Assembly (NCBI GenBank): GCA_018268785.1
Contig: JAFDVY010000014.1
Location: 1-49,779, forward strand
DNA: 49,779 nucleotides
Source of the DNA: Acidobacteriota bacterium
GTDB taxonomy: Bacteria > Acidobacteriota > Terriglobia > Acidiferrales > UBA7541
Reading direction: 5' to 3'
Shown here: positions 33,626 to 41,986 of the stretch, piece after piece
How positions within the stretch are numbered: position 1 is the first letter of the stretch
Layout: each line of letters starts with the position of its first letter
The notes under the pieces: model-generated
Databases searched by the model: none
Seen by the model: only the letters and a program-made list of their open reading frames with translations
Told to the model about the DNA's origin: nothing
Made by a program: the position numbers and the translations under genes

Positions 33626-34929
33626 TCCCTCGGACCTTAGTGCCGCCGGACGCCCGGCCCGAAAAGTTGATTGCTACCCCTGGCCGCCCCACGGCGCTCG
33701 ATGACCGCACCCTCATTCCGGGCACGATGACGACGGGGCCGCTCGAAGAAAAATCGCAAATTCCCACCAATCTGCCGCTGGAATCGATTACCGCGCGCGT
33801 CATTGTGCCGCGCGACGCGAAAATCGAACCGCTGCCTGGCAGAGAAGGTTTGGCCCCTGCTACGCACAGCGAACTCGATGAGCGGGTGGCAATTCCTCTT
33901 GGTGCCGCGCCGCCAGAAAACATCCTTGAGTCGTTTACGCGACCGGAAGATCTGGTCGAAGGCGACGTTTTTACGACGGGCGAGGTGCAGTTGCTTGTCG
34001 CGCCGGTGGACCGAGCGGCGAGATCACGAGAAGAACTCGTTAATCGAATCACGACTGCTGTCGTGTACGTTCTAATTCTCATTGCGCTTCGCATCACACC
34101 GGATTTTCATCGCAAGAAATCCGCCACGGACGACGAAATCGCGCGCAAAAACGTGACGCTGCTTTTGCCCCCCGGGCCGCTGGATATTCCCGCGCCGGTT
34201 CGCCCGCCACAACCGCGAATTCAGGTGAATCCGAATGTGATTCGCAAAGTTGCGCCGCCGGAATTGCCTGTGCCGGTTCCGCAGCCTCAACCACAACCAA
34301 AAACCGAGTTGCCGAGCGCGCCAACCGCTCAGCCAAATTCGACGCCTCCCGCACCGGAGCCGAAAACGGAAGTTGCCGCGAACAATCCCTTGAAATTGGA
34401 GGTTCCCGATACTCCAAAGCCGCAGCCGGGCCTCGTGCTGCCGAAGTACGGAAATACGCGTCCTGTTGACAACGCGCCGCCACGGCAAAGCCCGGGCTTT
34501 TCCGGACCGCGAGCAACGATTCAGAACGTTCCCGTGCCGCGAGGCGGAGGAGGCGGACGTTCCGGCCAGGCGTACGGCGGCATGGCCATGCTCACTCCGG
34601 ATCAGGGCGTGGATTTCAGCGTTTACCTTGCTCGCGTACAGACGGTTGTGGATCGCAACTGGCAAGCGGTGATTCCGGAATCCGTGCAACTGGGCGAGAA
34701 GGGAAGAGTGGATTTGCAGTTCCGCATTATGCGCGATGGCAGCGTGCCGCCGGGTTATCCGATTATTGTGCGCTCCTCCGGCAAGGAGCCGCTTGACCGC
34801 GCCGCGGTTTCTTCGATTCGCGCTTCAAATCCGTTTGAGCCGCTGCCTCCGGCGTTCACCGGGCCATATATCGAATTGCGCGCCATTTACCTTTACAATT
34901 TGCCGCCGGAGATTCTGAGCCAAGAGTGA
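33622..34929 (+). CDS. TonB-like energy transducer with an unusual cytoplasmic N-terminal region
   Basis: The product is 435 residues, starting at ATG 33622 inside the previous stop. A single membrane segment lies at about 143-158 (AVVYVLILIALRI). Before it is a roughly 140-residue region predicted to be cytoplasmic, with imperfect repeats of a Val/Ile-Pro motif (RTLVPPDARPEKL, RTLIPG, RVIVPRDAKIEPL, RVAIPLGAAPPE). After it comes a long Pro/Gln-rich spacer and a TonB C-terminal domain at about 345-430 (VDLQFRIMRDGSVPPGYPII, then SSIRASNPFEPLPP). TonB proteins carry inner-membrane energy to outer-membrane receptors. Classic TonB has almost no cytoplasmic part, so this N-terminus is odd. It overlaps the 32-residue peptide gene by 4 nt. 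Confidence 0.86.
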   Translation: MIPRTLVPPDARPEKLIATPGRPTALDDRTLIPGTMTTGPLEEKSQIPTNLPLESITARVIVPRDAKIEPLPGREGLAPATHSELDERVAIPLGAAPPENILESFTRPEDLVEGDVFTTGEVQLLVAPVDRAARSREELVNRITTAVVYVLILIALRITPDFHRKKSATDDEIARKNVTLLLPPGPLDIPAPVRPPQPRIQVNPNVIRKVAPPELPVPVPQPQPQPKTELPSAPTAQPNSTPPAPEPKTEVAANNPLKLEVPDTPKPQPGLVLPKYGNTRPVDNAPPRQSPGFSGPRATIQNVPVPRGGGGGRSGQAYGGMAMLTPDQGVDFSVYLARVQTVVDRNWQAVIPESVQLGEKGRVDLQFRIMRDGSVPPGYPIIVRSSGKEPLDRAAVSSIRASNPFEPLPPAFTGPYIELRAIYLYNLPPEILSQE

Positions 34930-35024
34930 AGCCCTCGCGCCAACAAGTGCTAGGTAGCATCCTGCTGGCGCTAGTTGTGTTCGGCATCCTCCTCTATCGC
35001 GGATGGCATATCCTGTTTCGATGA
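34926..35024 (+). CDS. 32-residue single-span membrane peptide between the TonB-like gene and miaA
   Basis: GTG 34926 to TGA 35024 encodes 32 residues. The GTG overlaps the TonB-like stop as GTGA, and its stop overlaps the miaA start as ATGA, so the ORF exactly fills the 91-bp gap between the two genes with 4-nt couplings at both ends. The sequence is a basic N-terminus (MKPSRQQ), a hydrophobic span (VLGSILLALVVFGILLY) and a basic end (RGWHILFR), a clean one-helix membrane peptide. Coupling on both sides is the same style as the rest of this operon, which favours a true gene. I do not recognise it. A role as a partner of the TonB-like protein is inference. Confidence 0.6.
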   Translation: MKPSRQQVLGSILLALVVFGILLYRGWHILFR

Positions 35025-35992
35025 AGCCTGCAGTTTCCGATTCTCCGCTTGTTGTGATCGTTGGGCCAACTGCGTCCGGCAAGTCTGCGCTTGGCGTAGC
35101 ACTGGCGAAGCAGTTTGGCGGAGAAATCGTTGCGTGCGATTCGACCCAGTTGTATCGCGGATTTGATATTGGCACGGCAAAGCCGTCGCTTGCGGAGCGC
35201 GAGGGGATTGCCCACCATCTGCTCGATGTTTTGAATCCCGACGAACCTTCGACGGCGGGTGGCTATCGCGAACTCGCGGAAGCGGTTCTTGGCGATTTGA
35301 AATCGCGCGGTAAATTGCCGATCTTCACGGTTGGAACTGGGCTCTACCTGCGAGCCCTGCTGGAGGGGCTTGCCGATTTGCCCCAGCGATCGGAAGAGAT
35401 TCGCGAACGGCTACGTGAGAGCGTCGCTGCGCATGACCCGGGGCATCTTCACGCAACGTTGAAACGGCTCGATCCGGACACTGCCGCGAAAATCGCGCCA
35501 GAGGACGAGCAGAAAATCATTCGTGCGATAGAAGTTTGCTTGCTCACGAGCAAACCGATTTCCGAAGTGCATCGGACTGCGCGCAAACCGCTGCTCGGCT
35601 GGGTCCCAATAAAAATCGGCTTGCAGCCTCCGCGCGAAAAGCTAATTGAACGCGTCCATTTCCGTACCGACAAAATGCTGGCGAACGGCTGGATCGAAGA
35701 AGTCCAAAGTCTCTTGAGCCAGAATTTTCCGGAAGATGCAAAACCGTTCGACTTCATCGGCTATCGGGAACTGCGCGACGTTTTGCGGAACAAAATGAAA
35801 TTGGAAGATGCTCGCGGCGCAATTCAGCAATCCACGCGGCAATACGCCAAGAGGCAGCTAACCTGGTTTCGCCGCGAAACTGGCGTTCACTGGCTCGCCG
35901 GATTCGGTGACCAGCCTGAAATTCAGCAAGCCGCAGCCGGATATCTTGGGATCTGTGGCCTCCCTCGCGGCCAGCACCCAGCCAGCGTATAA
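35021..35992 (+). CDS. miaA: tRNA dimethylallyltransferase MiaA
   Basis: The product is 323 residues. ATG 35021 overlaps the stop of the 32-residue peptide gene (ATGA); an earlier in-frame ATG at 35003 lies inside that gene and is less likely. The P-loop is VGPTASGKS, followed by the conserved CDSTQLYRGFDIGTAKP, then GGYRELAEA, the GTGLYLRALLEGLAD motif, and the C-terminal FDFIGYRELRDV and TRQYAKRQLTWFRRE regions. It transfers a dimethylallyl group to adenosine 37 of tRNAs reading UNN codons, improving decoding. hflX follows after 67 bp, as in many bacteria, but without hfq between them. Confidence 0.97.
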   Translation: MKPAVSDSPLVVIVGPTASGKSALGVALAKQFGGEIVACDSTQLYRGFDIGTAKPSLAEREGIAHHLLDVLNPDEPSTAGGYRELAEAVLGDLKSRGKLPIFTVGTGLYLRALLEGLADLPQRSEEIRERLRESVAAHDPGHLHATLKRLDPDTAAKIAPEDEQKIIRAIEVCLLTSKPISEVHRTARKPLLGWVPIKIGLQPPREKLIERVHFRTDKMLANGWIEEVQSLLSQNFPEDAKPFDFIGYRELRDVLRNKMKLEDARGAIQQSTRQYAKRQLTWFRRETGVHWLAGFGDQPEIQQAAAGYLGICGLPRGQHPASV

Positions 35993-36059
35993 TCCGGTTC
36001 ACGGGCAACCTGCCGTCTCTTGCTCGCGTTTCCGGGAAGGCTTCCGGCCCGTTCGCTCA

Positions 36060-37442
36060 ATGAAATCTCCGAAACAAATCACTGTTACCGAGCGTGCTCT
36101 ACTTGTGGGAGTCGCGTGGAAGCGCTCGCCGCGCTTTCCAGGACAGGCTGCTGGTGTGCCTGAGCGCGAATCGCTGGCGGAACTCGTGGAACTTGCCCGC
36201 AGCGCCGGAGCAGATGTGGCCGGGACGGTGTTCCAGTTGCGCGACGTGGCAGACCCCGCCACACTCATTGGCCGGGGCAAGCTAGAAGAGATCACGGCGG
36301 AAGCCAATGCGCGCAAAGCGCCTCTGATTATTTTCGACAGTAATCTTTCGCCCGTGCAGCAACGCAATATCGAGGCGTTTACGGAAAAGCGCGTGATTGA
36401 CCGTACGCAGCTCATTCTGGACATTTTTGCGAAACACGCGCGAAGCCGCGAAGGCCAGTTACAGGTCGAATTGGCGCAGCTCAATTACATGTTGCCGCGA
36501 CTCACCGGAAAAGGCTCTTCGATGTCGCGCCTCGGCGGCAAGAGCGGCGGAGGCGGCGCAGGAGGAGCTGGCGGAGGGGCCGGCCGTATCGGCGTTCGCG
36601 GCCCCGGTGAAAAGAAACTGGAAACGGACCGGCGCCGGATCCGCGACCGCGTCAGAAAAATACAGCAGGACATTGAACAGGTGCGCAAACAGCGCGCGCT
36701 GCGGCGCGAAGCGCGCAACGCCGTTCCACTGGGAACAATCGCGCTCGTTGGTTATACGAACGCGGGGAAATCCACGCTCTTCAACGCGCTCAGCAAAGCC
36801 GAAGTGATGGTTTCGTCACAAATGTTTGCGACGCTGGACCCGACGGTTCGCGCGATTCGCCTGCCTTCCGGACGCCGCGCCCTGCTTTCAGACACGGTTG
36901 GTTTCATCCGCGATTTGCCGAAGCCCCTGATTGCCGCATTTCGCGCAACGCTCGAGGAAGTGCAGGAATCGGCGCTCATTCTTCATGTGAGCGATGTATC
37001 GAATCCCAGCCACGAACAACTCGACGCCGAGGTGAAGAAGATCCTCGCCGAGCTCGGCGTATCCGATCGGCCCGTGATTCGAGTTTTCAATAAAGTAGAT
37101 CGCCTTTCGCCCGAGGAAAAAGCTGCGCTCGCGCAATTCCGCAACGGCAATCACGATGCGCCAGTTGCGCTTGTCTCCGGAATGACAGGCGAAGGACTCG
37201 AAGCGCTCATCAAGCAAATGGACGCGGCAATGCCAGTTGATCCAACAGTGACGCTTTCGTTGCGCCTGCCGCTTGCCGATGGAAAAACTCTGGCGCTGCT
37301 CCACGCGCTGGGGAAAGTCCTCCACTCCGAGGTGGACGAATCTCACATGCGGCTCGATGCCGAGGTTCCCGCTTCTGTCGTGCAAAAGTTGCGCCTGAAC
37401 AGCTTTGCAGCGCGCGGAACTTCCCGCCGGTCTTCTGCGTAA
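36060..37442 (+). CDS. hflX: GTPase HflX
   Basis: The product is 460 residues from ATG 36060; no strong ribosome site is visible. It has the N-terminal HflX domain (ATLIGRGKLEEI, DSNLSPVQQRNIE, RVIDRTQLILDIFAKHARSR), then a Gly-rich loop (GGKSGGGGAGGAGGGAGR), a helical linker, and the GTPase domain with G1 GYTNAGKST, G3 SDTVGFI and G4 FNKVD. HflX splits or rescues stalled 70S ribosomes under stress. The Gly-rich loop is longer than in many homologues. It lies downstream of miaA and 20 bp before a small membrane-protein gene. Confidence 0.96.
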   Translation: MKSPKQITVTERALLVGVAWKRSPRFPGQAAGVPERESLAELVELARSAGADVAGTVFQLRDVADPATLIGRGKLEEITAEANARKAPLIIFDSNLSPVQQRNIEAFTEKRVIDRTQLILDIFAKHARSREGQLQVELAQLNYMLPRLTGKGSSMSRLGGKSGGGGAGGAGGGAGRIGVRGPGEKKLETDRRRIRDRVRKIQQDIEQVRKQRALRREARNAVPLGTIALVGYTNAGKSTLFNALSKAEVMVSSQMFATLDPTVRAIRLPSGRRALLSDTVGFIRDLPKPLIAAFRATLEEVQESALILHVSDVSNPSHEQLDAEVKKILAELGVSDRPVIRVFNKVDRLSPEEKAALAQFRNGNHDAPVALVSGMTGEGLEALIKQMDAAMPVDPTVTLSLRLPLADGKTLALLHALGKVLHSEVDESHMRLDAEVPASVVQKLRLNSFAARGTSRRSSA

Positions 37443-37462
37443 TAGAAATGCGAGGTGGAACC

Positions 37463-37663
37463 ATGGTCAAATTCCTCTTGTGGTGCATCCTATTTGTACT
37501 CTGTTGGCCACTAGCGGTTGTTGCGCTGGTCCTGTATCCGATCGTGTGGCTGCTGATGCTGCCGTTCCGGATTGTTGGCATTGCCGTTAACGGCGTATTT
37601 GACTTGCTGCGGGCGATCTTCTATCTGCCTGTACGCTTGCTGCGTGGCCCACGCACTATATAG
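37463..37663 (+). CDS. 66-residue hydrophobic membrane protein
   Basis: ATG 37463 is chosen because GAGGTGG lies just before it, within the longer reading from 37448. The product of 66 residues is almost entirely hydrophobic: two membrane segments (FLLWCILFVLCWPLAVVALV and a second around VWLLMLPFRIVGIAVN), then an amphipathic end (LLRAIFYLPVRLLRGPR). I do not recognise a family. It starts 20 bp after hflX and is probably the last gene of this operon. A membrane stress link through hflX is inference. Confidence 0.7.
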   Translation: MVKFLLWCILFVLCWPLAVVALVLYPIVWLLMLPFRIVGIAVNGVFDLLRAIFYLPVRLLRGPRTI

Positions 37664-38180
37664 CCCCCTGTGCGCGCCGGCGATTAGTTACGCTGTAATA
37701 CACAAACGAGATTCACGCTGCTTACCCCTCCCAAATTAGAGGGTTACAGGCATGCGTTTAAGCCTGACGCAACCTCGAAGCCTGTGGAAAACGCTGTGGA
37801 AAGGTAAACTTCACCATAATGACTTTACTTTTGTCAAAAATGCCTTGGTGATTTCTCAAGTCGCACGAAGTCCAGCTAAACCCTGTATAATCAACTGTAT
37901 ATAAGGTATGTATGCTTAGTAACATTTCCTCTGACCGCGGTGCATTGCGACAACTCCCTTTCCCGATTTTGCACAGTTCCGTGCCCTCTTCATTACGAAT
38001 CAGTATCTCCCTTTGCAAATCGCTTGGGAACCAGGGGGTAACGCGGAAGTATCCTGATTTCCGTGGCTTCCGGACGGTTGCGAGGCATACACCGACCGTT
38101 GACGCCTGCGGACTCGCAGTCTATAGTGAAGCGGGACGGTAGCCGAGGCCTCAGGGCGGCACCTCTGCCGTCTTCCCTTT
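37664..38180. other. 517-bp region without a confident gene, upstream of pgsA
   Basis: No convincing coding gene is seen on either strand. A 76-codon ORF at 37912-38142 has no ribosome site and no recognisable protein character. The region holds a TATAAT (37886-37891) and two TGTGGAAA-type motifs 12 bp apart. It also holds a GC-rich stretch just before pgsA in which GGCGGCA/TGCCGTC can pair around CCTC, 8 nt before the ATG. It may be a long structured 5' leader of pgsA or a small RNA. Confidence 0.5.
37886..37891 (+). promoter_or_regulatory. Candidate -10 element upstream of pgsA
   Basis: A perfect TATAAT is preceded directly by TG. The expected -35 position 17 bp upstream (GCACGA) does not match. 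A transcript starting near 37898 would have a leader of about 280 nt before pgsA, or would be a separate RNA. Confidence 0.35.
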
Positions 38181-38819
38181 ATGAACCTTCCCAACTCGCT
38201 CACGCTGCTCAGGATTTTCTTTGTTCCCCTCCTCATTGTTGTCTTGTTGACGAAGAGCCCGAACGTTGAGCCATGGGGCCTCCCCATGCATTTCGAATTT
38301 TGGGGCGTGCTGATCCTGCTGACCGCCGCTGCAACAGACTGGGCGGATGGCTATTTCGCCCGACGGCGCCGCCAGATCACTACACTGGGCATTTTGCTCG
38401 ATCCGATTGCCGACAAGCTGCTGATTTCCTCGGCGTTTATCTCACTGGTCGAGATGAAGCTCGTTCCCGGATGGATGGTCGTGATTATCATCGGGCGGGA
38501 ATTCACGGTTCTTGGATTGCGCAACATTGCTTCAGCCGAAGGGCTCACGATCGCGGCCTCTACTCTCGGCAAGACGAAAATGGTATTGCAGGTTTGCGCT
38601 GTTGCCGTACTCATTTGGGCGGCACGCCATCCTTCGCTTAAGCCGCTCGCCCTGGTTCTGCTTTGGCTCGTCGTGATCAGTGCGCTCGTTTCCGCGGCAC
38701 AATATTTTCTGCGCTTCTGGAGCCAGCTCGATGACCGAATCAAGACCCGGCGCAAGCTGCGCATGACGCAGGTTGCGGAAGCCGCCGCGGAAAAGCCAAA
38801 GGATGCCGTCCCCTCCTGA
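38181..38819 (+). CDS. pgsA: CDP-diacylglycerol-glycerol-3-phosphate 3-phosphatidyltransferase PgsA
   Basis: The product is 212 residues from ATG 38181. It has about six membrane segments and the CDP-alcohol phosphotransferase motif DWADGYFARRRRQITTLG followed by ILLDPIADK (the D-G-x2-A-R-x8-G-x3-D-x3-D pattern). The N-terminus MNLPNSLTLLRIFFVPLLI is typical of PgsA. It joins CDP-diacylglycerol and glycerol 3-phosphate to make phosphatidylglycerol phosphate at the inner membrane. The C-terminal 30 residues are charged and overlap the start of the next gene by 17 bp. A hairpin just before the ATG may affect its translation. Confidence 0.94.
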   Translation: MNLPNSLTLLRIFFVPLLIVVLLTKSPNVEPWGLPMHFEFWGVLILLTAAATDWADGYFARRRRQITTLGILLDPIADKLLISSAFISLVEMKLVPGWMVVIIIGREFTVLGLRNIASAEGLTIAASTLGKTKMVLQVCAVAVLIWAARHPSLKPLALVLLWLVVISALVSAAQYFLRFWSQLDDRIKTRRKLRMTQVAEAAAEKPKDAVPS

Positions 38820-39378
38820 TTTTTCGCCTTCTCCCGAGGAGCGCCGCGCGCTGCTTCAATATGCGCGTCATGTCGTGGAAAGCGCGGTACGACATTCTTC
38901 ATTTTCCGCAGTTTCCGAGGACCCAATTTTTTCTGCGGTCCGCGGAGTTTTTGTCACGATCCATGCAAAGAACAAGCTGCGAGGCTGCATCGGCGTCGTG
39001 GAGGCTGCCGAACCGCTGCGTAGCAGCATCGCCCACTGCGCGACAGGGGCCGCCCTGCATGATCCGCGATTTCTTCCGGTACGGCCGGAGGAACTCGAGC
39101 ACCTGGAGATTGAAATTTCGCTTCTCTCTCCGCCAACGCCAATTCAGCCTGCCGATATTGCGCTCGGCAAGCATGGCTTGATCGTCGTTTCAGATCGCCG
39201 CCGCGGCCTGCTGTTGCCGCAAGTGGCCGCGGAGCATCAACTGGACCGCGAGGAATTTCTCGCCGAGACCTGCCATAAGGCCGGGTTGCCGCGCGACGCC
39301 TGGAAATCGAGTGCGGTCCAAATTCTGGGTTTTACCTGCGAAGTGTTCTCGGATCGCGTGGAGGCGAGCCCGAAGTAA
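38803..39378 (+). CDS. AMMECR1 domain protein (AmmeMemoRadiSam system protein A type)
   Basis: The product is 191 residues from ATG 38803, preceded closely by AAAGG and overlapping the pgsA end by 17 bp. It is a single AMMECR1 domain with the conserved KLRGCIGVVEAAEPL motif, the ALHDPRFLPVRPEELEHLEI segment and the ending SAVQILGFTCEVF. In many genomes this domain is encoded with a MEMO protein and a radical SAM protein; neither is beside it here. The molecular function is not established. The overlap suggests translational coupling to pgsA. Confidence 0.92.
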   Translation: MPSPPDFSPSPEERRALLQYARHVVESAVRHSSFSAVSEDPIFSAVRGVFVTIHAKNKLRGCIGVVEAAEPLRSSIAHCATGAALHDPRFLPVRPEELEHLEIEISLLSPPTPIQPADIALGKHGLIVVSDRRRGLLLPQVAAEHQLDREEFLAETCHKAGLPRDAWKSSAVQILGFTCEVFSDRVEASPK

Positions 39379-39394
39379 TCTCGCCATAAAACGA

Positions 39395-39428
39395 AACTGC
39401 CCGCTTCGGCTTGCGAAAGCGGGCAGTT
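39395..39428. terminator. Hairpin terminator between convergent genes
   Basis: A perfect 12-bp stem (AACTGCCCGCTT at 39395-39406 and AAGCGGGCAGTT at 39417-39428) with a 10-nt loop lies between two genes ending towards each other. On the minus strand it is followed by TTCGTTTTA, so it ends the secreted-protein gene well; on the plus strand the tail is weaker. It may serve both genes. Confidence 0.85.
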
Positions 39429-39448
39429 GAAACAGGATTTCTCTAAAG

Positions 39449-40321
39449 CTATTCGATCTCGACGTAGTCGCCCGCATAGACTTCGGACTTTGTGTAGGTG
39501 ACCAGCACCGTCGATGAATTCTTGCTTACATTCAGCACGATCCCTTCGCCAAGGATTTCTCTCGGCAGATCGTTCCATTCGTAGGCCTGCGGAGTGCTGC
39601 CGAAGCCGTAAATTTTGTATTGATAACCCTTCGCGGTTGGAGCAATTTCGGCCCGCGATCCTTGATACTTGAAGATGCGGAAGTAGTCGCCGACCTTCAC
39701 GCCCTGCGCCGTTCCAAGGTTCACATAGACCGTGTCGCCCTGCCCGACAGACTGCGCCCAATCCTTCGATGTGACCACCATGGCAACAGGCTTACCGCTG
39801 ACCGGGGCGAAGTGATCGAATTTCACCGGATCCTTGAAAGGGCCCACGGGGCGGGGCTGGTACTGAAGGATGGTGTCTCCGCGCTGGATTGGTCCGCAGG
39901 AAAAGACCACCTGAGCGGTGGCCGTCTTGGGCTGTACCTTGATCACTTTGAGCTGGCCCAGGTCCGCGTAGCTTTGGCCCATGGCTTTCACCAGCTTTGG
40001 CTGCCATTTGAACCAGGAAACCTTGTCCGGATCGGTCTCCGGTCGTACAACGCTAAAGAGATCTCCTTCGCGCACGCCTTGATTCATGCCGCGGTTGATG
40101 TAGACGTAGTCGCCGTTGCTGAAGGTCAGTTTGTTCAGCGACTCTTCGCCCGAGACGACGTAGGCTTCGCCGCCCACTTTCGAATCTGTATAAAATCCTG
40201 CGCAATTGATTTGCGTGGCGTCGGGCTGATTCGCCTTCGCCACCGCCTCAGATCGCTGCGCCGCACATATGCCCGCTCCCAAGAGCAGGGCCAGGGACAA
40301 TTTTGCTGACTTTGCGAGCAT
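39449..40321 (-). CDS. Secreted protein with duplicated GVxxGDxF modules, unknown function
   Basis: The product is 290 residues from ATG 40321, with AAGGAG 7 nt upstream. The signal peptide ends near GICAAQ. Two similar beta-rich modules are visible: YVYINRGMNQGVREGDLFSV (about residues 72-91) and VYVNLGTAQGVKVGDYFRIF (about residues 198-217). The end VTYTKSEVYAGDYVEIE resembles a third partial unit. The pattern resembles the C-terminal domain of the FlgT family, but no flagellar genes are present. I do not know its function. A surface or cell-envelope role is inference from export and repeats. Confidence 0.8.
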   Translation of the reverse strand: MLAKSAKLSLALLLGAGICAAQRSEAVAKANQPDATQINCAGFYTDSKVGGEAYVVSGEESLNKLTFSNGDYVYINRGMNQGVREGDLFSVVRPETDPDKVSWFKWQPKLVKAMGQSYADLGQLKVIKVQPKTATAQVVFSCGPIQRGDTILQYQPRPVGPFKDPVKFDHFAPVSGKPVAMVVTSKDWAQSVGQGDTVYVNLGTAQGVKVGDYFRIFKYQGSRAEIAPTAKGYQYKIYGFGSTPQAYEWNDLPREILGEGIVLNVSKNSSTVLVTYTKSEVYAGDYVEIE

Positions 40322-40465
40322 CGCAAACTCCTTCGGACACGCCCTCTAGGCGTGCGGGGACTCCACTCAAGCGAAGGTAACAATGCCGGGCCGGGTGGTC
40401 AAGGAATTGGAGGAGACCGCTTTACACATTTGCTACCTCGTGCTACATCTCGTATTTTCAATAAT

Positions 40466-41986
40466 ATGCCGCAAATTAAACAGAGGCCCAGCCCTTTTGG
40501 GCGCGGGCAGAATCGCATCTGCGCCGTGGCCGCCTGCAAGACGGCCACGGAAATGGCGCGGCAGATCCGCGTCGGGCTAAGAGAGACTGCCACGATCGAG
40601 TTGCGGCTCGACTGGCTGGGTAGCGATAGCGAGCGACGCAAGCTGCTTCGTTGGCTTGGCAAACAGAAGTTTCCTGGAGCGAAGTTCCTGGCGACTTGCC
40701 GGCGCAAAGTGGCCGGAGGCGAATTTGATGGCGATATTCAGGCGGAACTCTTTTGGCTGATGGAAGCGCGGCGCGCCGGCTGCGTATGGTGCGACGTGGA
40801 AGTGGAGACGGAGCGTGAATTGCCGGACCAATCGATTCGCGAATACGCCGTGCCTCCGCGCGTAATGCTTTCCATGCATGATTTTGATCGCACTCCGAAA
40901 TTGCCGCGGAGCGTTTCCTGCCCGCCGCACGGAGAAGTCGATGTCGTAAAAATTGCCGCGAAAGCGCTGACGATTGCGGACAGCGTGCGGTTGCTTCGGC
41001 TCGCGAAGCAGTCGCGTTGTATTGTTGCGGTGCCGATGGGAGAGGTTGGCTTTCCCGGGCGGCTGCTGGCTCTGCGAGAGGGAAGCGCGCTTGCTTACGC
41101 GCCGATTGGCGATGCCACAGCGCCTGGACAGGTTGGCTTGCGGGAATTGAAACACCTTTATCGCGCACACTTGCTGACACGAAAGACGGAAGTTTATGGA
41201 GTGATTGGCGATCCGATTCGCCATTCGCTTTCGCCGTTGATGCACAACACAGGATTTGTCGCGCGCAAGCGCGATGCCGTGTATCTGCCCTTTCTGGTCC
41301 GAGATTTGAAGGATTTTCTCGGGGCGATTCCGGAATTTGGCGTGCGCGGATTCAGCGTCACGATTCCACACAAGGAAACAATCCTGAAGCATCTTGCAGA
41401 TTGCGACCGGCTTGCGGCCGATATCGGAGCGGTGAATACGGTGGTCGTGCGGCGAAACGGCTCGTTATACGGATTGAACACGGACTATGTTGGTGTTCTT
41501 CGCGCGCTCGAACGCAGAATGACGCTTCGGGGAAGCGGAGTTCTGGTATTTGGAGCGGGTGGCTCGGCGCGCGCAGCTGCGTTTGCACTGGCTCGCGCCG
41601 GGGCGGAGGTATTCATTTGCGCCAGGCGTGACTCGGCGGCGAAGGAACTTGCCCGCGCTGTGAAGGGGGAAACTATTCCTCGCCGCGCGTTGCGCTCGGA
41701 AAAGTTCGACGCGATCTTGAACACGACGCCCGTGGGGATGCATCCCCACGAGAAGGAATCGCCGCTTTCCTCGCAAGAATTGCGCTGCAACCTCGTGATG
41801 GACCTGATCTATCGCCCGTCGCAGACGAAGTTGCTTAAGCTCGCAAAGCAAAAGGGAATCGCTACCGTCTCCGGGCTCGATATGTTTCTCGCGCAAGGCT
41901 TTGCGCAGTGGGAAATCTGGACGGAAACCAAACCGCCGGAAGCCGCGATGCGCCGCGCCGTTGTTGCAAAACTCCAAAATGGCTGA
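40466..41986 (+). CDS. aroDE: Bifunctional type I 3-dehydroquinate dehydratase / shikimate dehydrogenase
   Basis: The product is 506 residues from ATG 40466. Residues about 15-225 form a type I dehydroquinate dehydratase barrel, with the catalytic His138 in LSMHDF and the Schiff-base Lys162 in VDVVKIAAKA. Residues about 240-500 form shikimate dehydrogenase: GDPIRHSLSPLMHN, the catalytic lysine in SVTIPHK (Lys303), LNTDYVG, the NADP motif GAGGSARA and NTTPVGM. It performs the third and fourth steps of the shikimate pathway, feeding chorismate to the trpE-trpG genes 100 bp downstream. Fusion of the two activities occurs in plants and some bacteria. Confidence 0.96.
   Translation: MPQIKQRPSPFGRGQNRICAVAACKTATEMARQIRVGLRETATIELRLDWLGSDSERRKLLRWLGKQKFPGAKFLATCRRKVAGGEFDGDIQAELFWLMEARRAGCVWCDVEVETERELPDQSIREYAVPPRVMLSMHDFDRTPKLPRSVSCPPHGEVDVVKIAAKALTIADSVRLLRLAKQSRCIVAVPMGEVGFPGRLLALREGSALAYAPIGDATAPGQVGLRELKHLYRAHLLTRKTEVYGVIGDPIRHSLSPLMHNTGFVARKRDAVYLPFLVRDLKDFLGAIPEFGVRGFSVTIPHKETILKHLADCDRLAADIGAVNTVVVRRNGSLYGLNTDYVGVLRALERRMTLRGSGVLVFGAGGSARAAAFALARAGAEVFICARRDSAAKELARAVKGETIPRRALRSEKFDAILNTTPVGMHPHEKESPLSSQELRCNLVMDLIYRPSQTKLLKLAKQKGIATVSGLDMFLAQGFAQWEIWTETKPPEAAMRRAVVAKLQNG

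Noticed and set aside
37783..37803. Two DnaA-box-like motifs (TGTGGAAAA and TGTGGAAAG) as a replication origin
   Set aside because: There are only two sites, one of them off consensus, with no dnaA, dnaN or rpmH nearby. The sequence is also common by chance.
37912..38142. ORF of 76 codons upstream of pgsA
   Set aside because: It has no ribosome site, no domain or membrane pattern, and a composition unlike neighbouring genes.
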